In this document: in pieces, positions 14,746 to 23,648 of the stretch
How positions within the stretch are numbered: the first letter of the stretch is position 1
How the letters are laid out: each line of letters begins with the position of its first letter
Source of the DNA: VFKU01 sp964620045
Lineage (GTDB): Bacteria > Hydrogenedentota > Hydrogenedentia > Hydrogenedentales > GCA-2746185
Length of the DNA stretch: 64,000 nucleotides
Reading direction: 5' to 3'
Assembly: GCA_964620045.1 (NCBI GenBank)
Contig: CAZUJL010000005.1
Location: 1-64,000, forward strand
Made by a program: the position numbers and the translations under genes
Notes under the pieces: generated by a model
Told to the model about the DNA's origin: nothing
The model's database searches: none
Seen by the model: only the letters and a program-made list of their open reading frames with translations

Positions 14746-16086
14746 ATGGTTGGCGTGATCATGCGAGGGGTGCTCGTCGTTTTAGTGCTGGCCACGGGGA
14801 TGGCGGCTGCAGACATGAAGGTCGGCGCGGGAAGCGTGGTGATCACGCCCGAACACGACATGTGGATGTCGGGCTACGGCCACCGCAAGGAACCGTCCGC
14901 CGGCAAGGTGCAGGACCTGTACGCCAAGGCCCTCGTGATCGAGGACGAATCCGGCGCGCGCTCGGCGATTATCACGTCGGACTTGATCGGGCTGACCAAG
15001 GCGATTTCCGATACAGCCGCGAAGCTGGTGCTCGACAAGCACGGCATCCCGCGCGAGCGCGTGATGATTACCGCGTCGCACACGCACTGCGGCCCGGTGC
15101 TGAATGGCAATCTCGATGCAATGTTCGACTTGGACGCGACGCAATTGAAGTTGATTAGCGACTACACGGCGGCGCTGCCGGGGAAATTCGCGGCTGCTGT
15201 GAATGCGGCGGTGAGCGATATGGAAACGGCGACGTTGGATTTCACGACGACGGAGGCAAAATTCGCAGTGAACCGCCGGCAGCAAACGCCGGACGGCATT
15301 GTGCTGGGCATGAATCCCACCGGACCGGTGGATCACAGCGTGCCTATAATTGTCGCGCGGCGCGCGGACGGATCACCGAAGGCGGTGCTCTTCGGCTATG
15401 CCTGCCACAACACGACACTGGCGTTTCAGCAGATCAGCGGAGACTATGCAGGGTTTGCGCAGGCGAGGATTCAGGAGCAGACGCCCGGAATAACTGCGCT
15501 GTTCGTGTCAGGGTGCGGGGCGGATGCAAATCCAAATCCGCGCGGGGAGCTGGAGCAGGCGATCCAGCATGGAAATGAACTGGGCGATGCGGTGACGGCG
15601 GCGCTGAGGACGCGCATACGTCCGTTGTCGGGGACCGTGCGCGCGACGTTTCGCGAGATCGATCTGGAGTTGTCGGCGCCGCCGACGCGCGAGGCTCTGG
15701 AAGCCCAGTTACAGGATCCGGATGTGTTCGTCCAACGGCGTGCGAAGCGGTTGCTGGCCGAGTGGGACGCCAACGGCGGACTGAAGGCGACAAAACCGTA
15801 TCCGGTGCAAGTGTGGCAGTTTGGCCAGGGATTGGATCTGATTGCGCTGGGCGGGGAAGTGGTGGTGGATTACGCGCTGCGGCTGAAGAATGAGATCGGG
15901 GCGGGTCGCGTGTTTGTGATTGGATATGCCAACGATGTGCCGGCCTACATCCCGTCGCTACGTGTTCTGCAGGAGGGCGGCTACGAGTCCAACGCGTCGA
16001 ATATTTATTACGGCCTATACGGACCGTGGGCACCGACGATCGAGGAGACGATTATTGGCGCGGTGCACGAGCTCGTCGGGCGCTGA
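14746..16086 (+). CDS. secreted neutral/alkaline ceramidase-like hydrolase
   Basis: 446 aa; the ATG has AGGAGG 8-13 bases upstream. A signal peptide (MRGVLVVLVLATGMAAA) is followed by the ceramidase N-terminal pattern KVGAGSVVITPE ... MSGYGHRKEP, then ITASHTHCGP (zinc His residues), FGYACHNTTL and FVSGCGADANPNPRG, all characteristic of the neutral/alkaline non-lysosomal ceramidase N-terminal domain. It is shorter than full ceramidases and lacks the C-terminal Ig-like domain, like many planctomycete-type homologues whose true substrates are unknown. Its last 35 bases overlap the convergent membrane-protein gene. Confidence 0.85.
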   Translation: MVGVIMRGVLVVLVLATGMAAADMKVGAGSVVITPEHDMWMSGYGHRKEPSAGKVQDLYAKALVIEDESGARSAIITSDLIGLTKAISDTAAKLVLDKHGIPRERVMITASHTHCGPVLNGNLDAMFDLDATQLKLISDYTAALPGKFAAAVNAAVSDMETATLDFTTTEAKFAVNRRQQTPDGIVLGMNPTGPVDHSVPIIVARRADGSPKAVLFGYACHNTTLAFQQISGDYAGFAQARIQEQTPGITALFVSGCGADANPNPRGELEQAIQHGNELGDAVTAALRTRIRPLSGTVRATFREIDLELSAPPTREALEAQLQDPDVFVQRRAKRLLAEWDANGGLKATKPYPVQVWQFGQGLDLIALGGEVVVDYALRLKNEIGAGRVFVIGYANDVPAYIPSLRVLQEGGYESNASNIYYGLYGPWAPTIEETIIGAVHELVGR

Positions 16087-17716
16087 GCGTTCGCGCGCCG
16101 AGCGCCAGTCCGAGTGCGATGAAGGCATAGAGCACCGGATAGGTCGGGTGCGAGTAGATGCCATAGATCGCGGGAAACGACGAGACGTTGATGTACGACA
16201 GCAGCACCGTGCGCGTCATGATCGCGCCGAAGGCGACCACAGTCATCACGAGTAAAGGCGAGATTTGGCGGCGCCGCACGCCGGCTATTGCACCGGATAT
16301 CAGCCCCGCGAGCGCGAGGATTGAGAGTGGATACAACGCTGCCGAATAAATCCCGCGAATCGCGCGCAGGATTTCGGGGCGAATGATTGCGGCCGGATGG
16401 TCCGGCGCGATGGGGGCCACAGACATATTCGCGACATCCGCGTACTGCGGAAAGAATTCCTCGGGGCCGATGCTCGCGCGCTGATCGACCTTCACCCAAT
16501 TGAGCGAAAGCAGGATATGCAGGCATTCGCCGATGGTGCTCACGAGCGGCGCGGCGTATCGATTTTCCCAACGCGGACTGATCGAGTCATGCCGGGGACC
16601 GCACTCGAGCCGGCCGCTGTCGCAGGCGGTGTTTACCTCGTTCGCCAGTTTCAGGTAATAACTCTGCGCGTCGGACAGCGAATTCGCATGGCCCAGCATC
16701 GCAACCGCGTCGCGAAACCGCCATACGAACATGCCGCCGAAGTATTCATACGGGCCGGAAGTGCGCTCGGAGTCTATTTCCTTGGGCGGATCGAGATAGG
16801 GCTTTAGTTCCGCGAAGGCGGGACTCACCGCGTAGATTTTCTCGCGCGCGAGCGCGGTGACCGGTGTGATGTGGCGCGGCGGCACGGTGACGCGCGTGAG
16901 CGCGCCGTAGGCCTTCGTAAAGAACGGCGACTTCAGTTCGTTCACGCACGCGAGGCCGTAGTAGTGCTTGTTCAGTGCGGCGATCCCGCTGATGGCGAGC
17001 AGTACGATAAGCGCGGGGAGGGCGACGATAATTCCCGTGTATACGAACCGTTGTGGTAGGCCCCGATCGCGGAGCGCGCGCAGCACAACGTATCCCAGCG
17101 CGAGGGCGACCGCGGGCAGCAGCCAGACGCCCTCCTCGCGCGTGAGCCAGAACAGCGCCAGCGCGATGCCGAGCGCGCCGCTGGTCACGACAACGCGGGA
17201 GAGCGTCGGGCGCGGACGCCCAATGAACGCGGCGAGTCCGGCCAAAATAAAGGTGGTTAACGAAGGATAGATCCCTTCACGAACGACGCGCATGCTGCTG
17301 CGATCGAAGGTGGCCGGATCGAAAAGAATCAACGCGAAGAGCGCGAGGCGCGCGCCGCGGTGCGGGATTAGGGGGCGCAGCGCGACCACGAGTACGAACG
17401 CCGAGATCGCGCGCAGGGCTTGTTGCGCCGGCAACAACGGCAGCGAGGACAGAGAGACAGCCGCGAGCCAGAGCGGATACACCGCACCTTTGACCAGCGT
17501 ACGCTCGTCGTACGCGCCGAGCCATTCGCCGTGGCGTAGATGATCCGCGAGTTCGACGAAGAGCAGGTCGTCGTAACGCGCCGCGCCTTCGGCCGCGATC
17601 TGGTGCCACGCGACCAGCCAGAGCTTCAGTGCGCCGAGCAGCGCCATCGCGCCGAGCAGGGCGAGATCGCGGCCGCGCTCGGTCTTCGGAAGCCGATGGG
17701 CGAAGGGCAGCGCCAT
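16052..17716 (-). CDS. polytopic membrane protein, GT-C/GT39-like glycosyltransferase
   Basis: 554 aa with about ten hydrophobic segments. An acidic pair in the first loop (ARYDDLLFVELADHL, about 47-61) is positioned like the catalytic Asp of GT-C enzymes such as PMT/ArnT, and TREEGVWLLP in a later loop is also typical. A large soluble loop follows (about 260-440). GT-C enzymes use lipid-linked sugars on the outer face of the membrane. Acceptor unknown. Its 3' end overlaps the ceramidase-like gene by 35 bases on the other strand. It starts 3 bases after the stop of the beta-helix gene, so it may be a second cistron. Confidence 0.65.
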   Translation of the reverse strand: MALPFAHRLPKTERGRDLALLGAMALLGALKLWLVAWHQIAAEGAARYDDLLFVELADHLRHGEWLGAYDERTLVKGAVYPLWLAAVSLSSLPLLPAQQALRAISAFVLVVALRPLIPHRGARLALFALILFDPATFDRSSMRVVREGIYPSLTTFILAGLAAFIGRPRPTLSRVVVTSGALGIALALFWLTREEGVWLLPAVALALGYVVLRALRDRGLPQRFVYTGIIVALPALIVLLAISGIAALNKHYYGLACVNELKSPFFTKAYGALTRVTVPPRHITPVTALAREKIYAVSPAFAELKPYLDPPKEIDSERTSGPYEYFGGMFVWRFRDAVAMLGHANSLSDAQSYYLKLANEVNTACDSGRLECGPRHDSISPRWENRYAAPLVSTIGECLHILLSLNWVKVDQRASIGPEEFFPQYADVANMSVAPIAPDHPAAIIRPEILRAIRGIYSAALYPLSILALAGLISGAIAGVRRRQISPLLVMTVVAFGAIMTRTVLLSYINVSSFPAIYGIYSHPTYPVLYAFIALGLALGARTLSARRARAPRQ

Positions 17717-17719
17717 GCG

Positions 17720-19798
17720 CTAGCGGGCCTGTCGCGCCTTGTTTACCCACGCCTCGTCGCCGTAGAGGCCGGCTTTGGTGTAGTCGAAGGGCTGGAAGCC
17801 GAGCGCGAGCGCGGGGGAGTCCGGCGCGAGGCGGAAATCACGCTTGCCCGGATCGGCGAATTTCGGATCGGCGATGAGGCTGTGCGTGTCGTGGCCCTCG
17901 GCGTGCCATTGATCGGGGCTGCGTTTGGAAAACTCGATAGGCTTGCCGCTGGTGTCCCAGAAGAGGTTGTAGTCGCTGAGCCAGTTTCCATTTTTCCACG
18001 TGCTGCCAAGAAGGTTGCCGTTGTCGAAGATCACGATGTTGCGCTCGAACATGAACGAGTTGTGATCTTCCTCGCGCGAGCGAACGATTTGCGGCTCGGC
18101 GGAGAACGCGAGGATATTGTTTTTGATCCAGTTGTCCTGGCCGTAATGCTGGTGGAAGGTACCCGTGCGCACGTTGTAGACGAGGTTGTTCTCGAGAATG
18201 ATGTGGCTCGATCCTTCGTCGGTGTACAGTCCCCAGCCGCCGTACAGGCGCGGGTGGCTCCACACGTCGTGGATCACGTTGCCGCGCAGCGTCGTGCCGG
18301 GCGAGATGCCGAGCGTGTAGATGCCGCCCATGTCGTTCAGTTGTCCACGGCCGATGTGGTGGATGTGGTTGTTCTCGATGCGGTTGTGGTTCGCGGAGCT
18401 GGGGTCGTAGCCCCAACTCCAGCCGACGGAGACGCCGGTGTAGCGGAAGTCGCAGATTTCGTTCTGCGTCACCTGGTTGTACGAGCTGCGCCCTATCCAC
18501 ACGCCAACCGCGCCGCGGAAAATGCGTCCTCCGTCGTGGATAAAGCAGTTGTCGACCGTGTTGTGGCCCGCAGCCTGTGCGGGACTCGCAGGGTCGCCGC
18601 CTTCGCCAAGGCGCACGCCGCCGGCGCCGAGGTCGTACAGTTCACACTGGCGCAGTGTGTTGTGCTGCGCGCCGAAGCGAAACCACACGCCGTAATTCGC
18701 GACGTGCTGCACCGTGCATCGCTCGAACACGCAATACCGCGCGCCGGTTGCTTCGACGGCGGCATTAACCGAGTAGGCCGCCTGCGCGTCGCTGTGACCC
18801 ACGGGCTCGATCGTGTAGTCGGTGTGCTCGAAGGAAAGGCCTTCGAAACGGAGATGCTCCACGTATTTTTCGGAGGCCGCATCGCCTTTGAGCACGAGGA
18901 TTTGCTTCGCGACTGGCGCGACCACAGGGGTCTTGTCCGGTGATTCGCCGGGCATCGGCCAGTAGTGGAGCGTGCGTTCCTTTTCGTTGAGGTACCACTC
19001 GCCGGGTTGATCGAGCGCCGCGCGGATGTTTTCGACGTAGTAGCGTTGATCCGGCTGCCACTGACCATAGGCCCACACCGCGCCGCCGGTGAACTCGACC
19101 ACGCGGTTCGCGGTGTCGAGCTGCTTCACGCGCATCAGCGACGTTTCCCACGAATGGTAAATCGTGAAGATGGCTTGGTCGAGATCGGGCCAGGCCTGCA
19201 GATCGCCTTCGCGGTAGATGAACTTTGTGCCGCTGCGCGCCTTTTCGCCATTCGCATTCGTTTCTTCGAAGGGCGACTGCATAAAGAAAGTGTCGGCGTC
19301 GACAGCCTCGTCGCCCCACGGCCTCGCCGCGTTCGGCGTGCGCGCGCGCTGGCGGCGCTCGCCGTTCACATAGAGCGATTCCGGGTTCCAGCCGGGATAA
19401 TCGGCGAGCGAGCAGACCCAAAGATCGCCGGCGCGTTTCCATCCGGTGAGCGCGCGGCCGCCGGATATGATCGCCGTGCTGGGTGTTGCGCGATAGATGA
19501 TCGGCGCCGTTGCAGTGCCGGAATCGTCCGGTGTGAATTCGATGGGGGCGTCAATCCGATAGACGCCTTCCGCAATCGACACAACCGCGCCTTCGGCGAG
19601 CGGGCCTTGTTGCTTGAGCGAGCGCAGTTTGTCGCGCGCACCCGCGAGTGTAGCGAGTGGACCGTCGGCGTTGTCCGAATTCGGTTCCGCCAGCGTCCCC
19701 GACCACGAGTCGTTGCCGCGCGGAGACACGAAGAGGTTTACGGGTTCGGCGACAGCGGCCGCGCAAAAGAGAATGGTAACGAGCGAAATGAATTTCAT
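17720..19798 (-). CDS. secreted right-handed parallel beta-helix protein
   Basis: 692 aa from ATG at 19798, which starts a signal peptide (MKFISLVTILFCAAAVAEP); an ATG at 19825 is an alternative. The N-terminus LFVSPRGNDSWSGTLAEPNSDNADGP is the typical opening of polysaccharide-active beta-helix proteins. Repeating strands with Asn ladders follow (NTVDNCFIHDGG, YNQVTQNEICDFRYTGVSVG, NHNRIENNHIHHIG, TTLRGNVIHDV, HIILENNLVYNV), then IADPKFADPGKRDFRLAPDSPALALGF, a family-typical C-terminus. Likely a lyase or glycosidase of plant or algal polysaccharide; the reaction is not deducible. Next upstream on this strand is the sialidase gene. Confidence 0.85.
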   Translation of the reverse strand: MKFISLVTILFCAAAVAEPVNLFVSPRGNDSWSGTLAEPNSDNADGPLATLAGARDKLRSLKQQGPLAEGAVVSIAEGVYRIDAPIEFTPDDSGTATAPIIYRATPSTAIISGGRALTGWKRAGDLWVCSLADYPGWNPESLYVNGERRQRARTPNAARPWGDEAVDADTFFMQSPFEETNANGEKARSGTKFIYREGDLQAWPDLDQAIFTIYHSWETSLMRVKQLDTANRVVEFTGGAVWAYGQWQPDQRYYVENIRAALDQPGEWYLNEKERTLHYWPMPGESPDKTPVVAPVAKQILVLKGDAASEKYVEHLRFEGLSFEHTDYTIEPVGHSDAQAAYSVNAAVEATGARYCVFERCTVQHVANYGVWFRFGAQHNTLRQCELYDLGAGGVRLGEGGDPASPAQAAGHNTVDNCFIHDGGRIFRGAVGVWIGRSSYNQVTQNEICDFRYTGVSVGWSWGYDPSSANHNRIENNHIHHIGRGQLNDMGGIYTLGISPGTTLRGNVIHDVWSHPRLYGGWGLYTDEGSSHIILENNLVYNVRTGTFHQHYGQDNWIKNNILAFSAEPQIVRSREEDHNSFMFERNIVIFDNGNLLGSTWKNGNWLSDYNLFWDTSGKPIEFSKRSPDQWHAEGHDTHSLIADPKFADPGKRDFRLAPDSPALALGFQPFDYTKAGLYGDEAWVNKARQAR

Positions 19799-19831
19799 AG
19801 CGTGAAGGCTCCAGACAAAACGCATTATATT

Positions 19832-19891
19832 GGACAGGATTTACAAGATTAACAAGATAAAGCAATACAAAAAATCTTGTAAATCCTGTCC
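19832..19891. repeat. 19-bp perfect inverted repeat with 22-nt loop
   Basis: The arms at 19832-19850 and 19873-19891 (GGACAGGATTTACAAGATT and its exact complement) enclose an A-rich loop. The element lies between the stop of the sialidase gene and the start of the beta-helix gene, both on the minus strand. It may act as a terminator or attenuator, but its composition is unlike its surroundings and suggests a dispersed repeat. Confidence 0.8.
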
Positions 19892-19898
19892 GAATCGT

Positions 19899-20933
19899 TT
19901 ACCACGCAAGCCATTCGAGGCCGGCGTCGCCCATTTTGAATTTGCGCGCGCGGATGTTCGAGCCGGCGCCTTCTTCGTAGTAGACGATGAGGATGCTGCC
20001 GTCGGTGAGCGTCACCATGCTGGGGTACGCGCCGATGAAGTCGTCCACCATGATATTGCCGCTCCAGGTGGCGGCGTCGTCGCGCGAAAAATGCAGGCTC
20101 GTCTGCGGAACGCGGTGCGCGAGGTAGATCGTGCCGTCCGGCCCGCGATGCAGATAGGGGCTGTGGCCGGGGAAACCGATCGGCGTGGAGACGGTCCACG
20201 TCAGGCCGCTGTCGCTGGAGGTCGCGAAGCGCATCGATTCTTTCTCGGTGCGCTGCGCGGCGTAGAGGCGGTTATCGGTCAGCATGATCACGTCGGTTTC
20301 GGCATCGAGCCGCAAGCCGCCGTTGTCGATGTCGATCGGCGTGGACCAGGTCGCGCCTTTGTCGGTCGAGCGAATCACCGCGCCGTTCGCGTTGTCGCCC
20401 GTTTCGCGGTAGAGGCCGAGGACGAACGTGCCGTCGCGCAGTTCACGGATGGGGGAGCTGCAGTAGTAGTTCTCCACGAGCATACGCGGTTCGCTCCACG
20501 TGACAACATCGTGCGAACCAATCAACCACGTACCGAGGCCGGTGTAGCCGCCTTCGCCGTTCGATTTCAGCGAGAAGTAATTGACGAAGACGCGCCCGTC
20601 GCTGAGTTGCACGACAGAGGGGTCGCGATCGTCGTTCGGGCCGTCGTACACGACCTGCGGCGCCGACCACGTGCGGCCTTCATCCGTGGAAAATACGGCG
20701 CTGATGCGTCCGCCGTTCGGATGCGCGTCGTCGGGCAGAGATACATGCTTCCAGCCGTCGTAAAACACGCACATGAGCCGGCCGTCGGCGAGCCGCGCGA
20801 CATCGGGGAAGGCTTCATAGCCGCCGTTGCCGCCATCCTGGCAGACGTAGACGAACTCAACACCGGGCTCCGCCGCGGTGGCGGTCAGCGCGAGTGAAAT
20901 CTGTAATAGAACGACGATGCAGCAGCGATGCAC
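19899..20933 (-). CDS. secreted sialidase/BNR-repeat protein
   Basis: 344 aa from GTG at 20933, preferred because AAGGAG lies at 20945-20950 with about 11-base spacing and the product opens with a signal peptide (MHRCCIVVLLQISLALTATAAEP). An ATG at 20984 would almost touch the divergent regulator gene. Asp-box (SxDxGxTW) motifs recur: STDEGRTWS, STDKGATWS, SSDSGLTWT and SRDDAATWS, the hallmark of six-bladed sialidase/BNR propellers. FRIP-like and Arg-triad positions are not obvious, so the substrate may not be sialic acid. It precedes the beta-helix gene in the same orientation, suggesting joint glycan degradation. Confidence 0.85.
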   Translation of the reverse strand: MHRCCIVVLLQISLALTATAAEPGVEFVYVCQDGGNGGYEAFPDVARLADGRLMCVFYDGWKHVSLPDDAHPNGGRISAVFSTDEGRTWSAPQVVYDGPNDDRDPSVVQLSDGRVFVNYFSLKSNGEGGYTGLGTWLIGSHDVVTWSEPRMLVENYYCSSPIRELRDGTFVLGLYRETGDNANGAVIRSTDKGATWSTPIDIDNGGLRLDAETDVIMLTDNRLYAAQRTEKESMRFATSSDSGLTWTVSTPIGFPGHSPYLHRGPDGTIYLAHRVPQTSLHFSRDDAATWSGNIMVDDFIGAYPSMVTLTDGSILIVYYEEGAGSNIRARKFKMGDAGLEWLAW

Positions 20934-21005
20934 GGCGGCGCGGACTCCTTCAAAGGGTCGGAATAGTAGCACGAGTGCTATCATGCCCGTGGGTATGGGC
21001 GGTGT

Positions 21006-22931
21006 ATGGAAGAGCGGCGAAAAAACTTCGTAGACGCGGATGCGCTGTTGCGTCGCATTGCCGAGGGCACGGCGGCGGCGACGGGCGAGCAGTTTTTCCG
21101 CATATTGGTGGAAACGCTGCGCGAAGTGCTCAGCACGCGCGGGGCGTGGGTGACGGAATACCTGCCGCAGGATCGCGCGTTGCGCGGGCTCGCGTTCAAA
21201 CTGGAAAACGACTGGATCACTAATTACTACACCGTCATCGACGGTACACCGTGTGAAATCGTTGTCAATGAAAAGCGATTGGTCCATTTCGAGCGGGGGC
21301 TGATCCAGAGCTTCCCGCAGGATCAGGAACTGCAAGATCTCAACGTCGAGAGTTACATGGGCGTGCCGTTGCTCGACGACCGCAACGACGTGATCGGCCA
21401 TCTGGCTGTGCTCGACAACCAGCCGATGAACATGGACGCGCGCGTGGCGGATATTTTCCGCATTTTCGCGTCGCGCGCCACGGCCGAGCTGCAGCGTATC
21501 CGGGCCGAGCGCGATCTGCGCGAGCGCGAGGAAAAGCTCGGGCGGCTTGTGTCTGGCGCGATGGACGCGATCCTGGAGCTGGACAGCGAACTGAAACTCT
21601 CGCAAATAAACTCGGCGGCGGAAAAGGTGTTTGGGTGCGACGGCACCTGCGTGATCGGTAGCCATATCGATAAATTGTTGAGCGACGACAGCGGGTACCG
21701 GTTCCGTTCGTTGGCGGCGCAGCTCGACGCGGGCCCGCAGGGGCGGCGGTCGGAGTGGATTCCGGGTGGTCTCGAAGCGCGGCGAGTGGACGGCGCCATG
21801 TTCCCGGCCGAAGCGACAATCTCGATCACGGAAGACCAGGGCCGGCGGTTCTACACGGTCGTGCTGCGCAATGTGAACGATCGCTTCGAAGCCGAGAACC
21901 GCATTCAGTCGCTGACGAAGCAGCGCGAGTATCTGCAGGAAGAACTCCGGGATACTCTGGCCTCGCGCGAGATTCTCGGGCAGAGTCCGGCGATTGCACG
22001 CGTGCTGCACGACATCCAACTCGTCGCCGAGTTGGATTCGACGGTCCTGATCCTCGGCGAGACCGGCACCGGCAAGGAACTGATCGCGCGTGCCGTGCAC
22101 GATGCGAGCGCACGCCGGGACCACCCGCTGATCAAGGTGAACTGCGCCGCCATCCCCGCGGCTCTGATGGAAAGCGAATTTTTCGGGCACGAAAAGGGCG
22201 CGTTCACGGGCGCGACCGATCGCCGCGATGGCCGTTTTACACTGGCCGACGGTGGCACGATTTTCCTCGACGAAATCGGCGATCTGCCGCTGGATCTCCA
22301 GAGCAAGCTGCTCCGCATTCTGCAGGAGGGCGAGTTCGAGCCGGTGGGGAGCTCCAAGACGCGCAAGGTCAACGTGCGCGTGATCGCGGCGACGAATCGT
22401 GACCTCGGGGCGGCCTCGCGCGAGGGAAAATTCCGCGAGGACTTGTACTACCGCCTGAACGTGTTTCCGATCGACGTGCCGCCGCTGCGCGATCGTGGCG
22501 ACGACATCGTGGTGCTCGCCGATGCCTTCACGCAGCGCTTCGCGGCACGGATGGGGCGGCGCATCCACGCGCTGACGTCCGACTGCAGCGCGCGGCTAAA
22601 GGGCTATTCGTGGCCCGGCAACGTGCGCGAACTCGCGAACGTAATCGAGCGTGCGGTGATCACGGCGTGCGACGGAAAACTCAACCTCGATCGCGCGTTG
22701 CCGCGGGTTGAAGCGGCGCCGAGCGCGGCCGATGCGCCCAAGGCCAACGGCGGCATTCTCACTATTTCGGAATTGCAGAATCTCGAGCGCGACAGCATCC
22801 AGCGCGCGCTGGAGTCCGCGGGCTGGCGCGTGTCAGGCGACGGCGGCGCCGCGAAGCTGCTCGGGCTGAATCCCTCCACGCTGGCCTCGCGCATGAAGGC
22901 ACTCGGCATCGCGCGCCCCAAAAACAGCTAA
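21006..22931 (+). CDS. sigma-54-dependent enhancer-binding protein (GAF-PAS-AAA+-HTH)
   Basis: 641 aa. A GAF-like sensor covers about 1-165, a PAS-like domain about 170-300, then a short coiled linker. The AAA+ domain has Walker A GETGTGKE (about 351-358), the sigma-54-contacting GAFTGA loop (about 398-403), Walker B GGTIFLDEIG and the arginine-finger region FREDLYYRLNVF. A Fis-type helix-turn-helix closes the protein (KLLGLNPSTLASRMKALGI). There is no receiver domain, so it should respond to a ligand or redox cue, not a histidine kinase. A consensus sigma-54 promoter with upstream palindromes lies directly downstream, making the 23116-24399 operon its obvious target. Confidence 0.93.
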   Translation: MEERRKNFVDADALLRRIAEGTAAATGEQFFRILVETLREVLSTRGAWVTEYLPQDRALRGLAFKLENDWITNYYTVIDGTPCEIVVNEKRLVHFERGLIQSFPQDQELQDLNVESYMGVPLLDDRNDVIGHLAVLDNQPMNMDARVADIFRIFASRATAELQRIRAERDLREREEKLGRLVSGAMDAILELDSELKLSQINSAAEKVFGCDGTCVIGSHIDKLLSDDSGYRFRSLAAQLDAGPQGRRSEWIPGGLEARRVDGAMFPAEATISITEDQGRRFYTVVLRNVNDRFEAENRIQSLTKQREYLQEELRDTLASREILGQSPAIARVLHDIQLVAELDSTVLILGETGTGKELIARAVHDASARRDHPLIKVNCAAIPAALMESEFFGHEKGAFTGATDRRDGRFTLADGGTIFLDEIGDLPLDLQSKLLRILQEGEFEPVGSSKTRKVNVRVIAATNRDLGAASREGKFREDLYYRLNVFPIDVPPLRDRGDDIVVLADAFTQRFAARMGRRIHALTSDCSARLKGYSWPGNVRELANVIERAVITACDGKLNLDRALPRVEAAPSAADAPKANGGILTISELQNLERDSIQRALESAGWRVSGDGGAAKLLGLNPSTLASRMKALGIARPKNS

Positions 22932-22976
22932 GCCTCGCTGACTACCCCTCGTTAGGTCCCGAAACCTCGCAAGTCT

Positions 22977-23014
22977 CACGAGATCTCGTGGGCGTTCGCT
23001 CGTGAACTCTCGTG
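22977..23014 (+). promoter_or_regulatory. candidate enhancer (UAS) for the sigma-54 activator
   Basis: The perfect 14-bp palindrome CACGAGATCTCGTG (22977-22990) is followed by two more CTCGTG half-sites at 22999-23004 and 23009-23014, the first inside an imperfect palindrome (GTTCGC-TC-GTGAAC). They lie about 40-80 bases upstream of the -24 element, where an activator of the adjacent gene's type would bind. Confidence 0.6.
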
Positions 23015-23054
23015 AATTCGCGCGCCATCGCGCAAAAACCCCAATGATTTCGCT

Positions 23055-23070
23055 TGGCACATTCGTTGCT
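23055..23070 (+). promoter_or_regulatory. consensus sigma-54 (-24/-12) promoter
   Basis: TTGGCACATTCGTTGCT contains TGGCAC, five bases, TTGCT: an exact match to the core consensus, with the invariant GG at 23056-23057 and GC at 23068-23069 at the required 12-base pitch. Transcription should start near 23081, ahead of the DUF4242 gene. Confidence 0.85.
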
Positions 23071-23115
23071 CTAAGAGTCGCACGCGCTAAGGGCGCATAG
23101 GAAAGGATGTTGACC

Positions 23116-23388
23116 ATGCCGAAGTATCTGATCGAACGCGATATCCCGAACGTGGGCAAGCTTAGCAACGCGGAGCTGCACGGCATCGCGCAGAAATCCT
23201 GCGGGATTCTCCTTGCGATGGGGCCGCGCATCCAGTGGGTGCAGAGCTACGTGACGGGCGACAAGCTTTACTGCGTGTACCACGCGCCGGACGAGGCCGC
23301 GATCCGCGAGCACGCGAAGCGCGGCGGATTCCCCGCCAACCGCGTGTCGCAGATTTCGACCATCATCGACCCGGCAACCGCGGACTGA
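23116..23388 (+). CDS. DUF4242 small protein (nickel-binding-like, ferredoxin fold)
   Basis: 90 aa. The ATG at 23116 fits the GGAAAGG ribosome site at 23100-23106; the ATG at 23107 abuts that site and is unlikely. The sequence PKYLIERDIPNVGKLSNAELHGIAQKS, then WVQSYVTGDKLYCVYHAPDEAAIREHAKRGGFPANRVSQI, is the DUF4242 signature. Relatives include the dimeric nickel-binding SCO4226 protein; the biological role is not settled. It is the first gene after the sigma-54 promoter and appears to form an operon with the next two genes. Confidence 0.85.
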   Translation: MPKYLIERDIPNVGKLSNAELHGIAQKSCGILLAMGPRIQWVQSYVTGDKLYCVYHAPDEAAIREHAKRGGFPANRVSQISTIIDPATAD

Positions 23389-23426
23389 CGGCGATGTTGA
23401 TGTCGTATTGCGAAGGAGACTGGACG

Positions 23427-23648
23427 ATGCGCATGGCGCACTCCGATGACATCGATCGTCGCGATGCCGATGCACATCGTCCGGGAAACGTGAAGGACGC
23501 GAAGTCGGCGTCCGAAGGCAATGAGGGTAAGGCCGAAGGGGAGAAGGTTCGCGCGCTCCATGATTTCGCGCGAAGGATGGACAAGTTGCTGCTGCGATGG
23601 GCACAGGCCAAGGGCCGGCCCGAGGGAGGATTGAACAATGACCGGTAG
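23427..23648 (+). CDS. small charged protein, unknown
   Basis: 73 aa from ATG at 23427, which has AAGGAG at 23413-23418; two in-frame ATGs at 23394 and 23400 are less well placed. It is rich in Asp, Glu, Lys and Arg with a His/Asp-rich N-terminus (MAHSDDIDRRDADAHRPG) and an amphipathic C-terminal helix (VRALHDFARRMDKLLLRW). Its end overlaps the methyltransferase start by 11 bases, which suggests translational coupling. I do not recognise a family. Confidence 0.5.
   Translation: MRMAHSDDIDRRDADAHRPGNVKDAKSASEGNEGKAEGEKVRALHDFARRMDKLLLRWAQAKGRPEGGLNNDR

Noticed and set aside
14794..15110. Minus-strand frames within the ceramidase-like gene.
   Set aside because: Mirror frames of a well-supported secreted hydrolase.
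17540..18943. Plus-strand frame of 467 codons opposite the beta-helix gene.
   Set aside because: Antisense; Val/Arg/Ala-rich with no recognisable fold, while the minus strand shows signal peptide and Asn ladders.
20985..22568. Very long minus-strand open frame continuing upstream of the sialidase gene through the sigma-54 activator gene.
   Set aside because: It is antisense to a gene with full AAA+ motifs, has Arg/His-rich low-complexity sequence and no family similarity; high GC keeps such frames open by chance.
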